A DNA stretch of 36,323 nucleotides from Pseudomonadota bacterium (GTDB lineage Bacteria > Pseudomonadota > Alphaproteobacteria > Acetobacterales > Acetobacteraceae), in contig JAKAWQ010000041.1 of assembly GCA_021816925.1 (NCBI GenBank), positions 1 to 36,323 on the forward strand. Reading direction: 5' to 3'. Below, piece by piece: positions 24,834 through 33,259 of this stretch (its first letter is position 1; each line of letters opens with the position of its first letter). Position numbers and translations under genes: made by a program. The notes beneath the pieces are model-generated. The model had not been told where the DNA came from and searched no databases. It was given only the letters and a program-made list of their open reading frames with translations.

Positions 24834-24838
24834 GGAGG

Positions 24839-25501
24839 TCAGGCGAAAGCGGTCTTGCCGCGCAGATACTCGAGTCGGTAGAGGCCGCGCGCCGGCGCCT
24901 GCGCGCCGGCCGCCTCGAGCAGAGAGCGCGGAAGAAGCTCCGCCAGCGCCGCAGCGTCCGTGGCCTCGATGAGGAAGAAAGCCCGAGGCGGATCGGTGAT
25001 ATCCGTGCGATTGACGGATTCCGCGTTCCTGACCCCTGACGCCCTGAGATCCGTGACGCAGAAATGCGCGCCGGTGACGCGCGGGGTCCGCGCCGTTTCG
25101 CCCACGAGACGAGAGAGCTCGGCGAACGCGCCTTCTCCGGCGGCGAACCCGATCGTGAGCAGCGCCCCGCCGACGCCCGGGCCGTAGCTTGCCGGCACGC
25201 GCGCAAGCGCCCGCCTCGTCGCCTGGAATTGCGCGGTGACCCGACGCGTTGCCGGAGTGGGGTCATTCAGCCGGTTCGCATAATCCAAGCCCGTGAGCAC
25301 CGGGAAGCTCGCCGCCTCGTAGAGGGTGAAGAACTCCGGCGCCGGTGCGCTGTCGGCGGCAATGTAGCGCCGTCCGCGCAGGAAGCCCGGAATGCCCACC
25401 CGCTCGGGCATGTGCTCTTCGTCGTGCCAGGCATAGAAATCGTTTCTCGCGTCTTCGGCAATTCCGTTCCAGATCGCAATGACCGCCTCGCCTGCCAGCA
25501 T
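24839..25501 (-). CDS. EthD-like dimeric alpha/beta-barrel protein, two tandem domains
   Basis: The 220-residue protein begins with VIAIWNGIAEDARNDFYAWHDEEHMPERVGIPGFLRGRRY. The pattern 'W.n.....e.ddfy.WHd.EHmpERvgiPGFlRgRRY' is typical of small ferredoxin-fold proteins related to EthD and the ABM/DUF4286 groups. A second, weaker copy occupies residues about 105-215. These proteins often accompany degradation genes for aromatic or polyol compounds but have no established reaction. It is the last gene of the CUT1 operon, 12 bases after the SDR stop, so it probably serves in the same pathway. Its 3' end nearly touches the IS remnant. Confidence 0.7.
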   Translation of the reverse strand: MLAGEAVIAIWNGIAEDARNDFYAWHDEEHMPERVGIPGFLRGRRYIAADSAPAPEFFTLYEAASFPVLTGLDYANRLNDPTPATRRVTAQFQATRRALARVPASYGPGVGGALLTIGFAAGEGAFAELSRLVGETARTPRVTGAHFCVTDLRASGVRNAESVNRTDITDPPRAFFLIEATDAAALAELLPRSLLEAAGAQAPARGLYRLEYLRGKTAFA

Positions 25502-25513
25502 TTCTCTCCCCCC

Positions 25514-26233
25514 TCACCAGCTCGCGCGGCCGCCGGAAAGATCGAACACCGCGCCGGTCGAGAACGTGCAGGCGGGACTGACAAGCCAGGCAACCATCTC
25601 CGCCACTTCGCCAGGCGCGAGAAAACGTCCGAGCGGAATGCGCGCGAGCAGCTCGGCCCGCCGGTCCGCATCGATCGAGGCCTCCATCCGCCCGGCAACA
25701 ACCGTCGGTGTCACGACATTGACGAGGATTCCGTCCGGCGCAAGCTCGCGCGCGAGAGACTTCGCCGCCGCCATCAGGCCTGCCTTCGCCGCCGCGTAAG
25801 GAGCCGCGCGCGCCGTCCCCTCCTTGCCCTGCACCGATCCCATCAGGACGATGCGCCCGCGTGCAGGCCCCGGAGCCTGCGCGCCGGCGGCGCGCATCCG
25901 CGGCACCACCGCGTTGAGCGTAAGGAGCGCGCCGAGGAGGTCGATCGCGAGCACGCGCGCAATCTCGGCAGGCGGAATCTCCCAGAGCCGCGCCACCGGT
26001 CCGAGCACGCCTGCATTGACGACGAGCGCCCGGATCGGGCCATGGCGCGCATCGGTCTCCGCCGCCGCGCCAGCGAGTACCGATGCATCCGTCACGTCCA
26101 CCCGCCACCCCGCAACGCCCGGGGGCGGCGGCTCGATGTCCCATGAGACGGGCACAAAGCCCGCCTCGGCAAGGCGGGCCAGGATCGCCCGGCCGATGTC
26201 CCCCGCCCCTCCGGTAACGACGGCCGCGCTCAT
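25514..26233 (-). CDS. Short-chain dehydrogenase/reductase (SDR)
   Basis: The 239-residue classical SDR has TGGAGDIG at residues 7-14 for cofactor binding, VVNAGVLG around 72 (NAG motif), the catalytic Ser in IVLMGSVQG, and YAAAKAG with the catalytic Tyr-x3-Lys. The Asp after the second strand (SWDIEPP) favours NAD(H) over NADP(H). It should oxidise a hydroxyl group of the compound imported by the upstream ABC transporter. Start and upstream permease stop overlap by 4 bases (ATGA), indicating translational coupling. The ending FDLSGGRASW is normal for the family. Confidence 0.93.
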   Translation of the reverse strand: MSAAVVTGGAGDIGRAILARLAEAGFVPVSWDIEPPPPGVAGWRVDVTDASVLAGAAAETDARHGPIRALVVNAGVLGPVARLWEIPPAEIARVLAIDLLGALLTLNAVVPRMRAAGAQAPGPARGRIVLMGSVQGKEGTARAAPYAAAKAGLMAAAKSLARELAPDGILVNVVTPTVVAGRMEASIDADRRAELLARIPLGRFLAPGEVAEMVAWLVSPACTFSTGAVFDLSGGRASW

Positions 26234-27057
26234 CCCTTGACGCCGCCGGCCATCAGCCCGCCCACGAACCAGCGCTGCAAGAGTACGTAAAAGAGCATCG
26301 GCACGATCGCGATCAATGTCAGGATGGCGAAGAGCTTGCCCGGATCGGTCATGAACGGACCCTGATAGTAAAGCGGCGCCAGTGGCAACGTCTTGTAGGC
26401 ATTCTTCGTCATGATGACGAGGGCGAGAAAGAACTCGTTCCAGCTGTAGAGAAATTGCCAGATCGCCACGACGATCAGCGCGGAGCGGGTGAGCGGCGTG
26501 ACGATGCGCACCAGCACGGTGAGGCTCGACGCCCCGTCGAGCGTGGCGGCTTCCTCGAGCTCGTCGGGGATCGCCGCCATCGCCTCCTTCAGGATCACGG
26601 TCGCGAAGGGAATCCCGATCGCCGCGGTCGGTCCGATCAACCCGAGCCAGGTGTTGGTGAGCCCGCCGCGGCTCAACAGCACGGTGATGGGAATCAGGAG
26701 CGAGGCGAGCGGCAGCAGAAGTGCCGAAAGCACGATCAGCAGGATGATGCGCCCGAAGCGTATCTTCAGCCGCTCGATCGCGAAGGAAAGAAGGGTCGCA
26801 GCAACAAGCGTAAGCGCAACGCTGCCGGCGGCGACGATGAGGCTGTTGAGAAAGAAGCGCCCGAGACCGCCGGTGGCAAGAACGGCCGCGTAGTTGCGGA
26901 GAATCGGATGCGGCGCAATCAGCACGGGGGCAAAGCTTTGCGTGCTGTCGCGGAACGAGATGTCCACCATGTAGATCGTCGGAACGAGGCTCGCCGCCGC
27001 GGCGGCGATCAGTACCGCGAGCGCCGCACGCCGGCCGCGGCGTTCAGCCCGGAACAT
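26230..27057 (-). CDS. CUT1-family carbohydrate ABC transporter permease 2 (MalG/UgpE-like)
   Basis: The 275-residue protein has six membrane segments and the ATPase-contacting EAA loop reading LKEAMAAIPDELEEAATLDGASSLTVLVRIVTPLTRSAL. The N-terminal SFRDSTQSF and the C-terminal QRWFVGGLMAGGVKG are typical of the MalG type. It pairs with the permease encoded just upstream. The ATG at 27057 overlaps the end of permease 1 by 14 bases; the longer open frame upstream is antisense or out-of-frame noise. No ATPase gene follows, so the importer must borrow one. Confidence 0.93.
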   Translation of the reverse strand: MFRAERRGRRAALAVLIAAAAASLVPTIYMVDISFRDSTQSFAPVLIAPHPILRNYAAVLATGGLGRFFLNSLIVAAGSVALTLVAATLLSFAIERLKIRFGRIILLIVLSALLLPLASLLIPITVLLSRGGLTNTWLGLIGPTAAIGIPFATVILKEAMAAIPDELEEAATLDGASSLTVLVRIVTPLTRSALIVVAIWQFLYSWNEFFLALVIMTKNAYKTLPLAPLYYQGPFMTDPGKLFAILTLIAIVPMLFYVLLQRWFVGGLMAGGVKG

Positions 27058-27997
27058 CGCGCGGCCGCGCTGCAAGGCTGATCCCGCCTCCGGCGAGCGC
27101 ATACTCGACGGCCACCAGCGCAAGCGCCAGCAGGAACAGTACCACCGCGATCGCCGAGGCATAGGGCATCTCGTTCTCGGAGAAGCCGGTCTGGAAGATG
27201 TAGGTGGCCAGCGTCTGCGAGGCGTTGGCCGGCCCGCCCTCGGTCATCAGGTAAATCAGCGGGAACTGCTGCAGCGCCTGGATGGTGCCGAGCACGACGA
27301 GCGAGACGGTGGTGCCGCGGCAGAGCGGCCAGATCAGGGCACGGATGCGCGAGAAGCCGCGCGCCCCGTCGATCGCCGCCGCATCGAGCAGCTCGCGATC
27401 GATCGCGGCGATACCGACACAATACATCAGCACGAAGAAGCCCGACCACTGCCAGACATTCACCGCGACAATGGCGATCGTCGCGGTGGAGGGCGTGCCG
27501 AGAAGGGCAGGGAAATACGAGGCCAAGCCGAGCCAGTTGAAGAGACCGAACAAGAGGCCGTAGTCGGGCGCATACAGAGTGGTGAAGACGAGCGCGATCA
27601 CCGAGGGGGTGATCACCATCGGCAGGAACAGAAGCGTGCGAAAGACTGCCTGTCCGCGCGGCAGGTAAAGCTCGATCAGGGCCGCCAGCGCGAAACCGAC
27701 CGCAATCTCGAGCAGAAGAGAAAGCGCAACCCAGAGAAGGGAATTCTCCACCGCAACCCGAAACACCGGGTCATTCGCCGCCTGGATGTAGTTGGCAAGA
27801 CCAAAGCGGCCGCGCGCGCTGAAGAGCGAGGCAACGATGTTGGAGAGGATCGGCAGCAGGATGAAAACCGCAAACAGGAACGCGGCCGGCACCACATAGA
27901 GCGCGGCCTCGAGCGGGCTTGCACCCAGCACGCGGCCACGCTCCGCTTTCCGGCCGGGCCGCGGAATGGACGCCGCGGCCCGGGTCGCAACCGCCAT
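27044..27997 (-). CDS. CUT1-family carbohydrate ABC transporter permease 1 (MalF/UgpA-like)
   Basis: The 317-residue protein has six membrane segments with LYVVPAAFLFAVFILLPILSNIVASL at the start and the EAA-loop phrase AIDRELLDAAAIDGARGFSRIRALIWPLCRGTTVSLVVLG. QALQQFPLIYLMTEGGPANASQTLATYIFQTGF is the usual MalF/UgpA-type run after the loop. The ATG at 27997 lies two bases after the stop of the binding-protein gene, supporting a single transcript. It forms the channel heterodimer with permease 2. Confidence 0.93.
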   Translation of the reverse strand: MAVATRAAASIPRPGRKAERGRVLGASPLEAALYVVPAAFLFAVFILLPILSNIVASLFSARGRFGLANYIQAANDPVFRVAVENSLLWVALSLLLEIAVGFALAALIELYLPRGQAVFRTLLFLPMVITPSVIALVFTTLYAPDYGLLFGLFNWLGLASYFPALLGTPSTATIAIVAVNVWQWSGFFVLMYCVGIAAIDRELLDAAAIDGARGFSRIRALIWPLCRGTTVSLVVLGTIQALQQFPLIYLMTEGGPANASQTLATYIFQTGFSENEMPYASAIAVVLFLLALALVAVEYALAGGGISLAARPRDVPG

Positions 27998-27999
27998 CC

Positions 28000-29295
28000 T
28001 CAGTTCGCGGCCTGGCTCTCGGCAACCTTCTGCACCGCCGCGAGCGCCGCTTCCGGCGTCTTCGTTCCGGCGCCGATCGCCTGGAGATTGGCGGCGAGCG
28101 CGTTGTAGATCACCGGATTGCCGATCTGGTGCGGATGCGCCGTCGCAAGCTCGGCGATGTAGGTCTGATAGAGGGCCTGCAGGTGCGCGGGCAGCGCCTG
28201 CGTCGGCTTCATGCCATTGAAGGCCGGCAGGTCGTTGAGCTGGTCGAGTGCAACCTGCTCCCCGGCACCGCTGATCAGCTCCTTGAACACGGTCTTTGCC
28301 GCCGCTTCGACCGCCGGCGATTTCACCGCGTTCTTGGTGATTCCCCAGCCGATATCGACGCCGCCGAGCGGCGGGCTCGCCGACCCGCCCGCCGTGACGG
28401 CAGGAAAGAAGAACTTGCCGTAGCCGGACATCGTGGCGAGCGCCGGATTGGTCGAAAGATGCGTCTCCTGCAGCCACCACGAGCCGAGCGAGATCATGCC
28501 GACGCGACCGGCGGCGAAGAGGTTGGCACCCGTGGGATATTGCAGGGCGCTGAGCGCCCCCGGCTGCACGACATGTTCGCTGAACAGTCGCTGCCAGACC
28601 TTGGCGGCAGCGAGCATCCCTGGCTTGTTCCAGACCGGCTTGCCGTTCTCTGCCGCGAGCAGGTCCGCAAGATCGGTCTGGGCGGCGATCTGCATGAAGA
28701 CCCAGTTGTCGAAAAGACCGGTCCCGCCGCCCTGATAGAAAGCGATGAAGCCGACCTTCCGGAGCTTGGCCGCGTCCGAAACCAGCTCATCGAACGTGGC
28801 CGGCGGGGCCGTGATGCCGGCCTTGGCGAAAGCGGCGCGATCGTACCAGAGGTTCAGGACCTCGGCCTCCTCCGGCAACATGTAGAACTGCGTGTCGCCC
28901 TTCGGGTTGCCGAGCCTTGCCTGCGTCAGCAGCGCCGGCGCGAAATTCTTCTGCCAGTCCGCTCCCCAGGCGCCGGCAGCAACGCTATCGAGCGCCTGCA
29001 GGTCCGGCCGGTATTCCTGAGTATAGGCACCGGGCGGCAAGCCGATCAGATCCGGCAGCGTGCCGGAGGCCTGCGCAGCCTTCAGGGCCGTGAAATAAGC
29101 GGTGTGCGGCTCGATCGTCGCGGCGATATGGATGTCGGGATGCGCCTTCTCGATCGCCGCAACCATCGCCTTCATCGTCGGCGCCACGGGGCTCCACGAC
29201 CAGAGCGTAACGGTCACGGGTGCCGCGGCGGCAGCCGTGGCGAGGGCGGCAGAGAGCGCGAGGCCAATCCCCGCTCGTTGCAACCAGGACGGCAT
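28000..29295 (-). CDS. Extracellular solute-binding protein of the CUT1 importer (family 1)
   Basis: The 431-residue protein has a signal peptide (residues 1-24, ending AATAAAAAP) and a MalE/UgpB-type fold: VTVTLWSWSPVAPTMKAMVAAIEKAHPDIHIAA, then DLIGLPPGAYTQEYRPDLQAL, LPEEAEVLNLWYDRAAFAKAGI and GRVGMISLGSWWLQE. It captures the substrate in the periplasm for the two permeases encoded downstream. The ATG at 29295 follows AAAAGGAGGAAAACC, an excellent ribosome binding site. It lies 28 bases after the regulator gene. The ligand is unknown; sugar, polyol or glycerol-phosphate-like molecules are usual for the family. Confidence 0.92.
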   Translation of the reverse strand: MPSWLQRAGIGLALSAALATAAAAAPVTVTLWSWSPVAPTMKAMVAAIEKAHPDIHIAATIEPHTAYFTALKAAQASGTLPDLIGLPPGAYTQEYRPDLQALDSVAAGAWGADWQKNFAPALLTQARLGNPKGDTQFYMLPEEAEVLNLWYDRAAFAKAGITAPPATFDELVSDAAKLRKVGFIAFYQGGGTGLFDNWVFMQIAAQTDLADLLAAENGKPVWNKPGMLAAAKVWQRLFSEHVVQPGALSALQYPTGANLFAAGRVGMISLGSWWLQETHLSTNPALATMSGYGKFFFPAVTAGGSASPPLGGVDIGWGITKNAVKSPAVEAAAKTVFKELISGAGEQVALDQLNDLPAFNGMKPTQALPAHLQALYQTYIAELATAHPHQIGNPVIYNALAANLQAIGAGTKTPEAALAAVQKVAESQAAN

Positions 29296-29323
29296 GACGG
29301 TTTTCCTCCTTTTCCAGACGTGT

Positions 29324-30016
29324 TCAGCGTGGCGTGAGCGCCGCTTCGTCCCCTTCCGGGAGCGTCGGCCCGAGTGCCAGCGCCCGCCTTCGCGCGCTTT
29401 CGAGATGAGTGTCGAGCGCCGCCCGCGCCGCGGCGGACGCACGGCGCGCAAGCGCCGCAACGATCGCCATGTGCTCGCGCATGGCGGTCGTGAAATAGGC
29501 GGCGGAAAGCGTGACCCGCTCAGGCGTCATCATGCGGATGCGGATCGCGTTTACCCGGTAGGCCTCGGCGATCAGGCGGTTGTCGAGCGATTCCACCAGC
29601 CGGTCGTGAAAACCCCAGTCGACCGCCTGCGCGCGCACCAGGAGTTCAGGCGTGATACCGGCCTCCGCCTCGGCAATGACGCCCGCCAGCGCCGCACGCT
29701 CCGCTTCGATCGCGGCCTCCGGCGCAGTCGCGACAAAAAAGGCAAGTGCCTCGTGCTCGATCAGCGCGCGCAGCGCGAACGCCTCTCGGACAAGCCGTGC
29801 GTCCGGTGCCAGCACCTGCAGCCCACGCTGCGGGATGGCGCGGATGAGGCCCTCCGCCTCGAGGCGCGGGATCATCTCGCGGATGGCGCCGAGGGGAAAC
29901 CCCGTGCGCTCGGAAAGCTCGCGCTGCGAGACAAGCGCGCCGGGGCGGATCTCGCGCGCCACGAGCTGGTGCGTGAAGGCACGGTATGCCGCATCGCGAA
30001 GCCCCATGAACCGCAC
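29324..30016 (-). CDS. GntR-family transcriptional regulator, FadR/FCD subfamily
   Basis: The 230-residue protein has an N-terminal winged helix (about residues 8-70: REIRPGALVSQRELSERTGFPLGAIREMIPRLEAEGLIRAIPQRGLQV) and a helical FCD ligand-binding domain (about 76-215: REAFALRALIEHEALAFF, FHDRLVESLDNRLI, EHMAIVAALARR), with the Asp/His residues that usually hold a metal. It most likely controls its own operon (ABC importer, SDR) and perhaps the divergent amidase, released by the substrate or a breakdown product. A perfect palindrome 9 bases upstream of its start is the obvious operator candidate. Either the ATG at 30016 or one at 30007 could be used. Confidence 0.92.
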   Translation of the reverse strand: MRFMGLRDAAYRAFTHQLVAREIRPGALVSQRELSERTGFPLGAIREMIPRLEAEGLIRAIPQRGLQVLAPDARLVREAFALRALIEHEALAFFVATAPEAAIEAERAALAGVIAEAEAGITPELLVRAQAVDWGFHDRLVESLDNRLIAEAYRVNAIRIRMMTPERVTLSAAYFTTAMREHMAIVAALARRASAAARAALDTHLESARRRALALGPTLPEGDEAALTPR

Positions 30017-30024
30017 TTATAGAA

Positions 30025-30036
30025 CTGACATGTCAG
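30025..30036. promoter_or_regulatory. Candidate operator CTGACATGTCAG between gntR-type regulator and amidase
   Basis: A perfect 12-bp palindrome lies in the 96-base gap between the divergently transcribed regulator (start 30016) and amidase (start 30113). AGAA and TTATAG to its left may belong to a promoter. FCD-type GntR regulators bind dimeric sites of this size next to their own gene, so the position is as expected; direct binding is inferred only. Confidence 0.55.
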
Positions 30037-30112
30037 CCCGGCAACCGCCGCTGGCGCTATCCGCGCCCGGCGTTACTCTGCCACCCGGACGAGCAGGATC
30101 GAGGGGACGCGC

Positions 30113-31525
30113 ATGACGGGGGACGAACTTTGCTTTGCCGGCTTGGCCGAGCTGCAGGCGCTGCTGCGCCGCCACGCGCTTTCGCCGGTGGATCTGATGC
30201 AGGCGGTTCTGAGCCGGATCGAGCGGCTGGAACCGCAACTCAACGCGTTTGCAACCCTCGTTGCCGGGCCGGCGCTCGCCGCCGCACGAACGGCCGAGGC
30301 AGCCTTCCGGGGCGGCGATCCGCCGCCGCCGCTCGCCGGGATCCCCGTCACCATCAAGGATCTCACGATCACGAAGGGGATCAGGACCGAGCGCGGCTCA
30401 TTCACGCAACAAGGCACGGTGCCGACCGAGGACACGCCCTTCGTCGAGCGCTTGCGCGCCGCCGGCGCGATCGTCCTCGGCAAGACCACGACCTCGGAGT
30501 TCGGCTGGAAGGGCGTGAGCCAGAGCCCGCTCACCGGCATCACGCACAATCCCTGGCGGCATGGCTGCAACGCCGGCGCCTCTTCGGCCGGCGCGGCGGT
30601 GGCGGCCGCCGCCGGCTACGGGCCGCTCCACCAGGGCTCGGACGGTGCGGGCTCGATCCGCATGCCGGCGCATTTCTGCGGCGTCTTCGGCCTCAAGCCG
30701 AGCTATGGCCGGGTGCCGAACTATCCGCTCAGCACCGGTGACAATACCGCGCACATCGGCCCGATCACCCGCCGGGTCGCCGACGCTGCCGTCATGCTCG
30801 AAGCGATGGCCGGGCCGCATCCGCTCGACCACAGCTCCGCCGAAGCCTGGCCCGAGCCCTACGCGGCCCGCCTCGGCGAGGGCATCCGCGGCGCACGCAT
30901 CGCCTTCAGCCCGAACCTCGGCCATGCGCGCGTCGTTCCCGAAGTCGCGGCACGCGTCGCGGAGGCGGCCCTTGTGTTCGCCCAGTCGCTCGGCGCCAAC
31001 CTCGAAGAGGTCACGCCCGCCTGGGGCCCGCAAGGGCCGGAGCTGATCCGCCTCTTCTGGCCGGCGCACATGCAGAACTATGCGCGCTATCTGCCGGAAT
31101 GGGAGGCGAAAATGGACCCAGGCCTCGTCGCCTGCATCCGCGCCGGCGAGCGCTTGAGCATGGAGGACTATCAGAAGGCGCGCGAACGCAAGCACGCCTA
31201 TTGCGCGGCGATCGGCCGCTTCTTCGAGACATGGGACTTCCTGATCACGCCCGCCGTCTCCGTAGCGACCTTCCCCGCCGAGCGGCTCGCCCCGGCGGAC
31301 TGGCCGGAACACCCATGGGACTGGGTGGGCTGGGCGGAATTCTCCTACCCCTTCAACTTCACCGGCAATCCGGCGGCCTCGATTCCCTGCGGCTTCACCG
31401 CCGACGGACGCCCCGTGGGCGTGCAGGTGGTCGGCCGCCGGTTCGACGATCTCGGCGTCCTCAAGGCATCCGCCGCCTTCGAGGCAGAGCGGCCCTGGGC
31501 GGAGCGCCGCCCTCCCCTCGGGTGA
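30113..31525 (+). CDS. Amidase (amidase-signature family)
   Basis: The 470-residue enzyme has the Ser-cisSer-Lys triad of the family: Lys82 in GIPVTIKDLT, the serine pair 157-158 in CNAGASSAGAAVAAAAGYG, and the nucleophile Ser181 in GSDGAGSIRMPAHFCGVFGLKPSYGRVP. It hydrolyses an amide bond; relatives include GatA-like, indoleacetamide and aryl-amide hydrolases. The C-terminal FNFTGNPAASIPCGFTADGRPVGVQVVGRRFDD is typical of non-GatA amidases. The signature reads GASSAGAA instead of the usual GGSSGGSA, a mild change that keeps both serines. It is divergent from the GntR-type regulator, with a shared control region, and so may act on the compound imported by the neighbouring ABC system. Confidence 0.92.
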   Translation: MTGDELCFAGLAELQALLRRHALSPVDLMQAVLSRIERLEPQLNAFATLVAGPALAAARTAEAAFRGGDPPPPLAGIPVTIKDLTITKGIRTERGSFTQQGTVPTEDTPFVERLRAAGAIVLGKTTTSEFGWKGVSQSPLTGITHNPWRHGCNAGASSAGAAVAAAAGYGPLHQGSDGAGSIRMPAHFCGVFGLKPSYGRVPNYPLSTGDNTAHIGPITRRVADAAVMLEAMAGPHPLDHSSAEAWPEPYAARLGEGIRGARIAFSPNLGHARVVPEVAARVAEAALVFAQSLGANLEEVTPAWGPQGPELIRLFWPAHMQNYARYLPEWEAKMDPGLVACIRAGERLSMEDYQKARERKHAYCAAIGRFFETWDFLITPAVSVATFPAERLAPADWPEHPWDWVGWAEFSYPFNFTGNPAASIPCGFTADGRPVGVQVVGRRFDDLGVLKASAAFEAERPWAERRPPLG

Positions 31526-31531
31526 GGCGCC

Positions 31532-31750
31532 TTAGCGGCGGCAGATGCCCCGGATGATCGCCGGGAAATCGGCCCGCCCGATCCCGAGATCGGTGAGATC
31601 GCGGTCATCGAGTTGGGCAAGCTCACGGGCCAACCGGGCGCGCCGGCGCCGCTCCTTGAGCCAGGCGCGGAGCCGCATGCCGAGCGGCACGGCGTCGCCA
31701 CGCGAGAACCCGTCGGCCGGACGCGGGGAGATGGGGGCGTAAGCGGTCAT
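31532..31750 (-). CDS. Small DUF1127 protein
   Basis: The 72-residue basic protein ends with the DUF1127 pattern: WLKERRRRARLARELAQLDDRDLTDLGIGRADFPAIIRGICRR ('R...rEL..LdDreL.DiGi.R.di'). Such small Arg-rich proteins are abundant in alphaproteobacteria; some act in phosphate metabolism and RNA regulation. The ATG at 31750 has AAGGAC just upstream. The leader on the minus strand (31760-31800) is comparatively AT-rich (TTTATTGTGCATTGCAACAA) and probably holds the promoter. It is convergent with the amidase, 6 bases apart. Confidence 0.85.
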   Translation of the reverse strand: MTAYAPISPRPADGFSRGDAVPLGMRLRAWLKERRRRARLARELAQLDDRDLTDLGIGRADFPAIIRGICRR

Positions 31751-31855
31751 GCTCGTCCTTGCTGCATGCGCAGCGCTTGTTGCAATGCACAATAAAGGAC
31801 ATGGACGCTGCCATTTCAAGCCGGACCGGGGGACCGCCGAATTGAGGAGGCCGCC

Positions 31856-32635
31856 ATGATCCTGCGCGCGACCGAGTCAGGCCAGGGTCCGGCGCTCTGC
31901 CTGCTGCACGGCCTCTTCGGCTCCGGGCGCAATCTCGGCGCCGTGCAACGCCGGCTATCCGCGAATTTCCGCGTCCTCGCGCTCGATCTCAGGAACCACG
32001 GCGCAAGTCCCCACGCCCCGGTCATGCACTATGCGGCAATGGCGGCCGACGTTGCCGCCACACTCGCCGCACGTGCAGCGCTCCCCGCGGTGCTGCTCGG
32101 CCATTCGATGGGGGGCAAGGTGGCGATGCGCCTCGCTCTCGATGAGCCCCCGGCGGTTACGGCGCTCGTCTCGGCGGACATCGCCCCCGTCGCCTACCCG
32201 CCGCACCACCGTGGGCTGCTCGCGGCAATGCAAGCCCTGGCCCTCTCGCCCGGCCTCACGCGCGCGCGCGCCGATGCCGCCCTCGCGGTATCTGTCCCGG
32301 ACTCTCGCGTCCGCGGCTTTTTGCTGCAAAATCTGAGCACCGGAGAAAATCCCTTTTGGCGGCTCGGGCTCGCCGAAATCGCCGCCTCGATGCCCGCCCT
32401 CGAGGATTTCCCTCCGCTCCCCGGTGCGCGCTATGCGGGCCCGGCCCTCTTCATCGGCGGCGGCCGCTCGGACTATCTGCGCGCGGAGCACCACGCGTTG
32501 ATCCGCTCGCTCTTCCCGGCAGCGCGCTTCGCCACGCTTCCCGGCGCCGGGCACTGGCTGCACGCCGACGATCCGGAGGGATTTCTGGCCCTGGTTGCGC
32601 CGTTCCTCGCCGAAGTCACGGCGGCGGCGCCTTGA
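31856..32635 (+). CDS. Alpha/beta-fold hydrolase (YbfF-like)
   Basis: The 259-residue hydrolase has the oxyanion-hole motif LLHGLFGSGRNLG, DLRNHGAS, the nucleophile elbow GHSMGG with Ser84, an acidic residue in FIGGGRSDYL and the catalytic His in LPGAGHWLHADDPEGF. The order and spacing resemble E. coli YbfF, an esterase acting on short acyl esters and acyl-CoA. The physiological substrate is unknown. GAGGAGG precedes the ATG at 31856. The last 20 bases overlap the 3' end of the convergent DNA glycosylase gene. Confidence 0.9.
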   Translation: MILRATESGQGPALCLLHGLFGSGRNLGAVQRRLSANFRVLALDLRNHGASPHAPVMHYAAMAADVAATLAARAALPAVLLGHSMGGKVAMRLALDEPPAVTALVSADIAPVAYPPHHRGLLAAMQALALSPGLTRARADAALAVSVPDSRVRGFLLQNLSTGENPFWRLGLAEIAASMPALEDFPPLPGARYAGPALFIGGGRSDYLRAEHHALIRSLFPAARFATLPGAGHWLHADDPEGFLALVAPFLAEVTAAAP

Positions 32636-33251
32636 AGCGCTTCTCCTCGTTGGCGCGCTCCCAGAGGTACCAGGCCGCGGTGCTGCGATAAGGTGCCCAC
32701 GCCGCGCCGATCTCGGCAAGCTGGCGCGGCTTCGGCTGGGCGTCGAGCCCGTGCAGCAGGCGGTAGCCCTCGCGGACGCCGAAATCGTCCACCGGCAGGA
32801 CGTCCGGGCGGCCGAGCGTGAAGATCAGCAGCATCTCGACCGTCCAGCGGCCGATCCCGCGCAGCGCCGTCAGCCGCTCGATCAGCGCCTCGTCGGAAAG
32901 CCGCGCCGCCGCGCGCCTGGTCGGCACGATACCGGCGAGCGCCGCCTCGCTGATCGCGCGGATCGCGGCGATCTTGGCCGCCGAGAGCCCGCAGGCACTG
33001 AGATGCGCTCCCTCGTACGCGAGCACGACGGCGGGTTCGGGAAACCCGCGGCCGGGATGGAGTGCCAGGAAGCGGGCGAAGATGGCCTCCGCGGCGCGCC
33101 CGTTGAGCTGCTGATGGGCCACCGCGCGCAGGAGCGCCGCATAGGGGCTCCGCCCGCGCTCGGGGCGGAGCCCGCACGGGCCGAGCCGGCGGATCAGCCG
33201 CCCGAGCACGGGGTCGGCGCGGCGTAGATGGCGGAGCGCCTCCGCTGACAC
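32616..33251 (-). CDS. DNA-3-methyladenine glycosylase II family (AlkA/HhH-GPD)
   Basis: The 211-residue base-excision enzyme has a helix-hairpin-helix at about 127-145 (LTALRGIGRWTVEMLLIF) followed by the catalytic aspartate region PVDDFGVREGYRLL (Asp155/Asp156). LLRAVAHQQLNGRAAEAIFARFLAL near residues 41-63 and ACGLSAAKIAAIRAIS are typical of the short bacterial AlkA form, which lacks the N-terminal domain of E. coli AlkA. It removes alkylated purines from DNA. The GTG at 33251 was chosen because it lies 8 bases after the stop of the UDP-glucose dehydrogenase gene; the frame stays open upstream inside that gene but without family similarity. Confidence 0.9.
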   Translation of the reverse strand: MSAEALRHLRRADPVLGRLIRRLGPCGLRPERGRSPYAALLRAVAHQQLNGRAAEAIFARFLALHPGRGFPEPAVVLAYEGAHLSACGLSAAKIAAIRAISEAALAGIVPTRRAAARLSDEALIERLTALRGIGRWTVEMLLIFTLGRPDVLPVDDFGVREGYRLLHGLDAQPKPRQLAEIGAAWAPYRSTAAWYLWERANEEKRFKAPPP

Positions 33252-33259
33252 GGCGAGGC

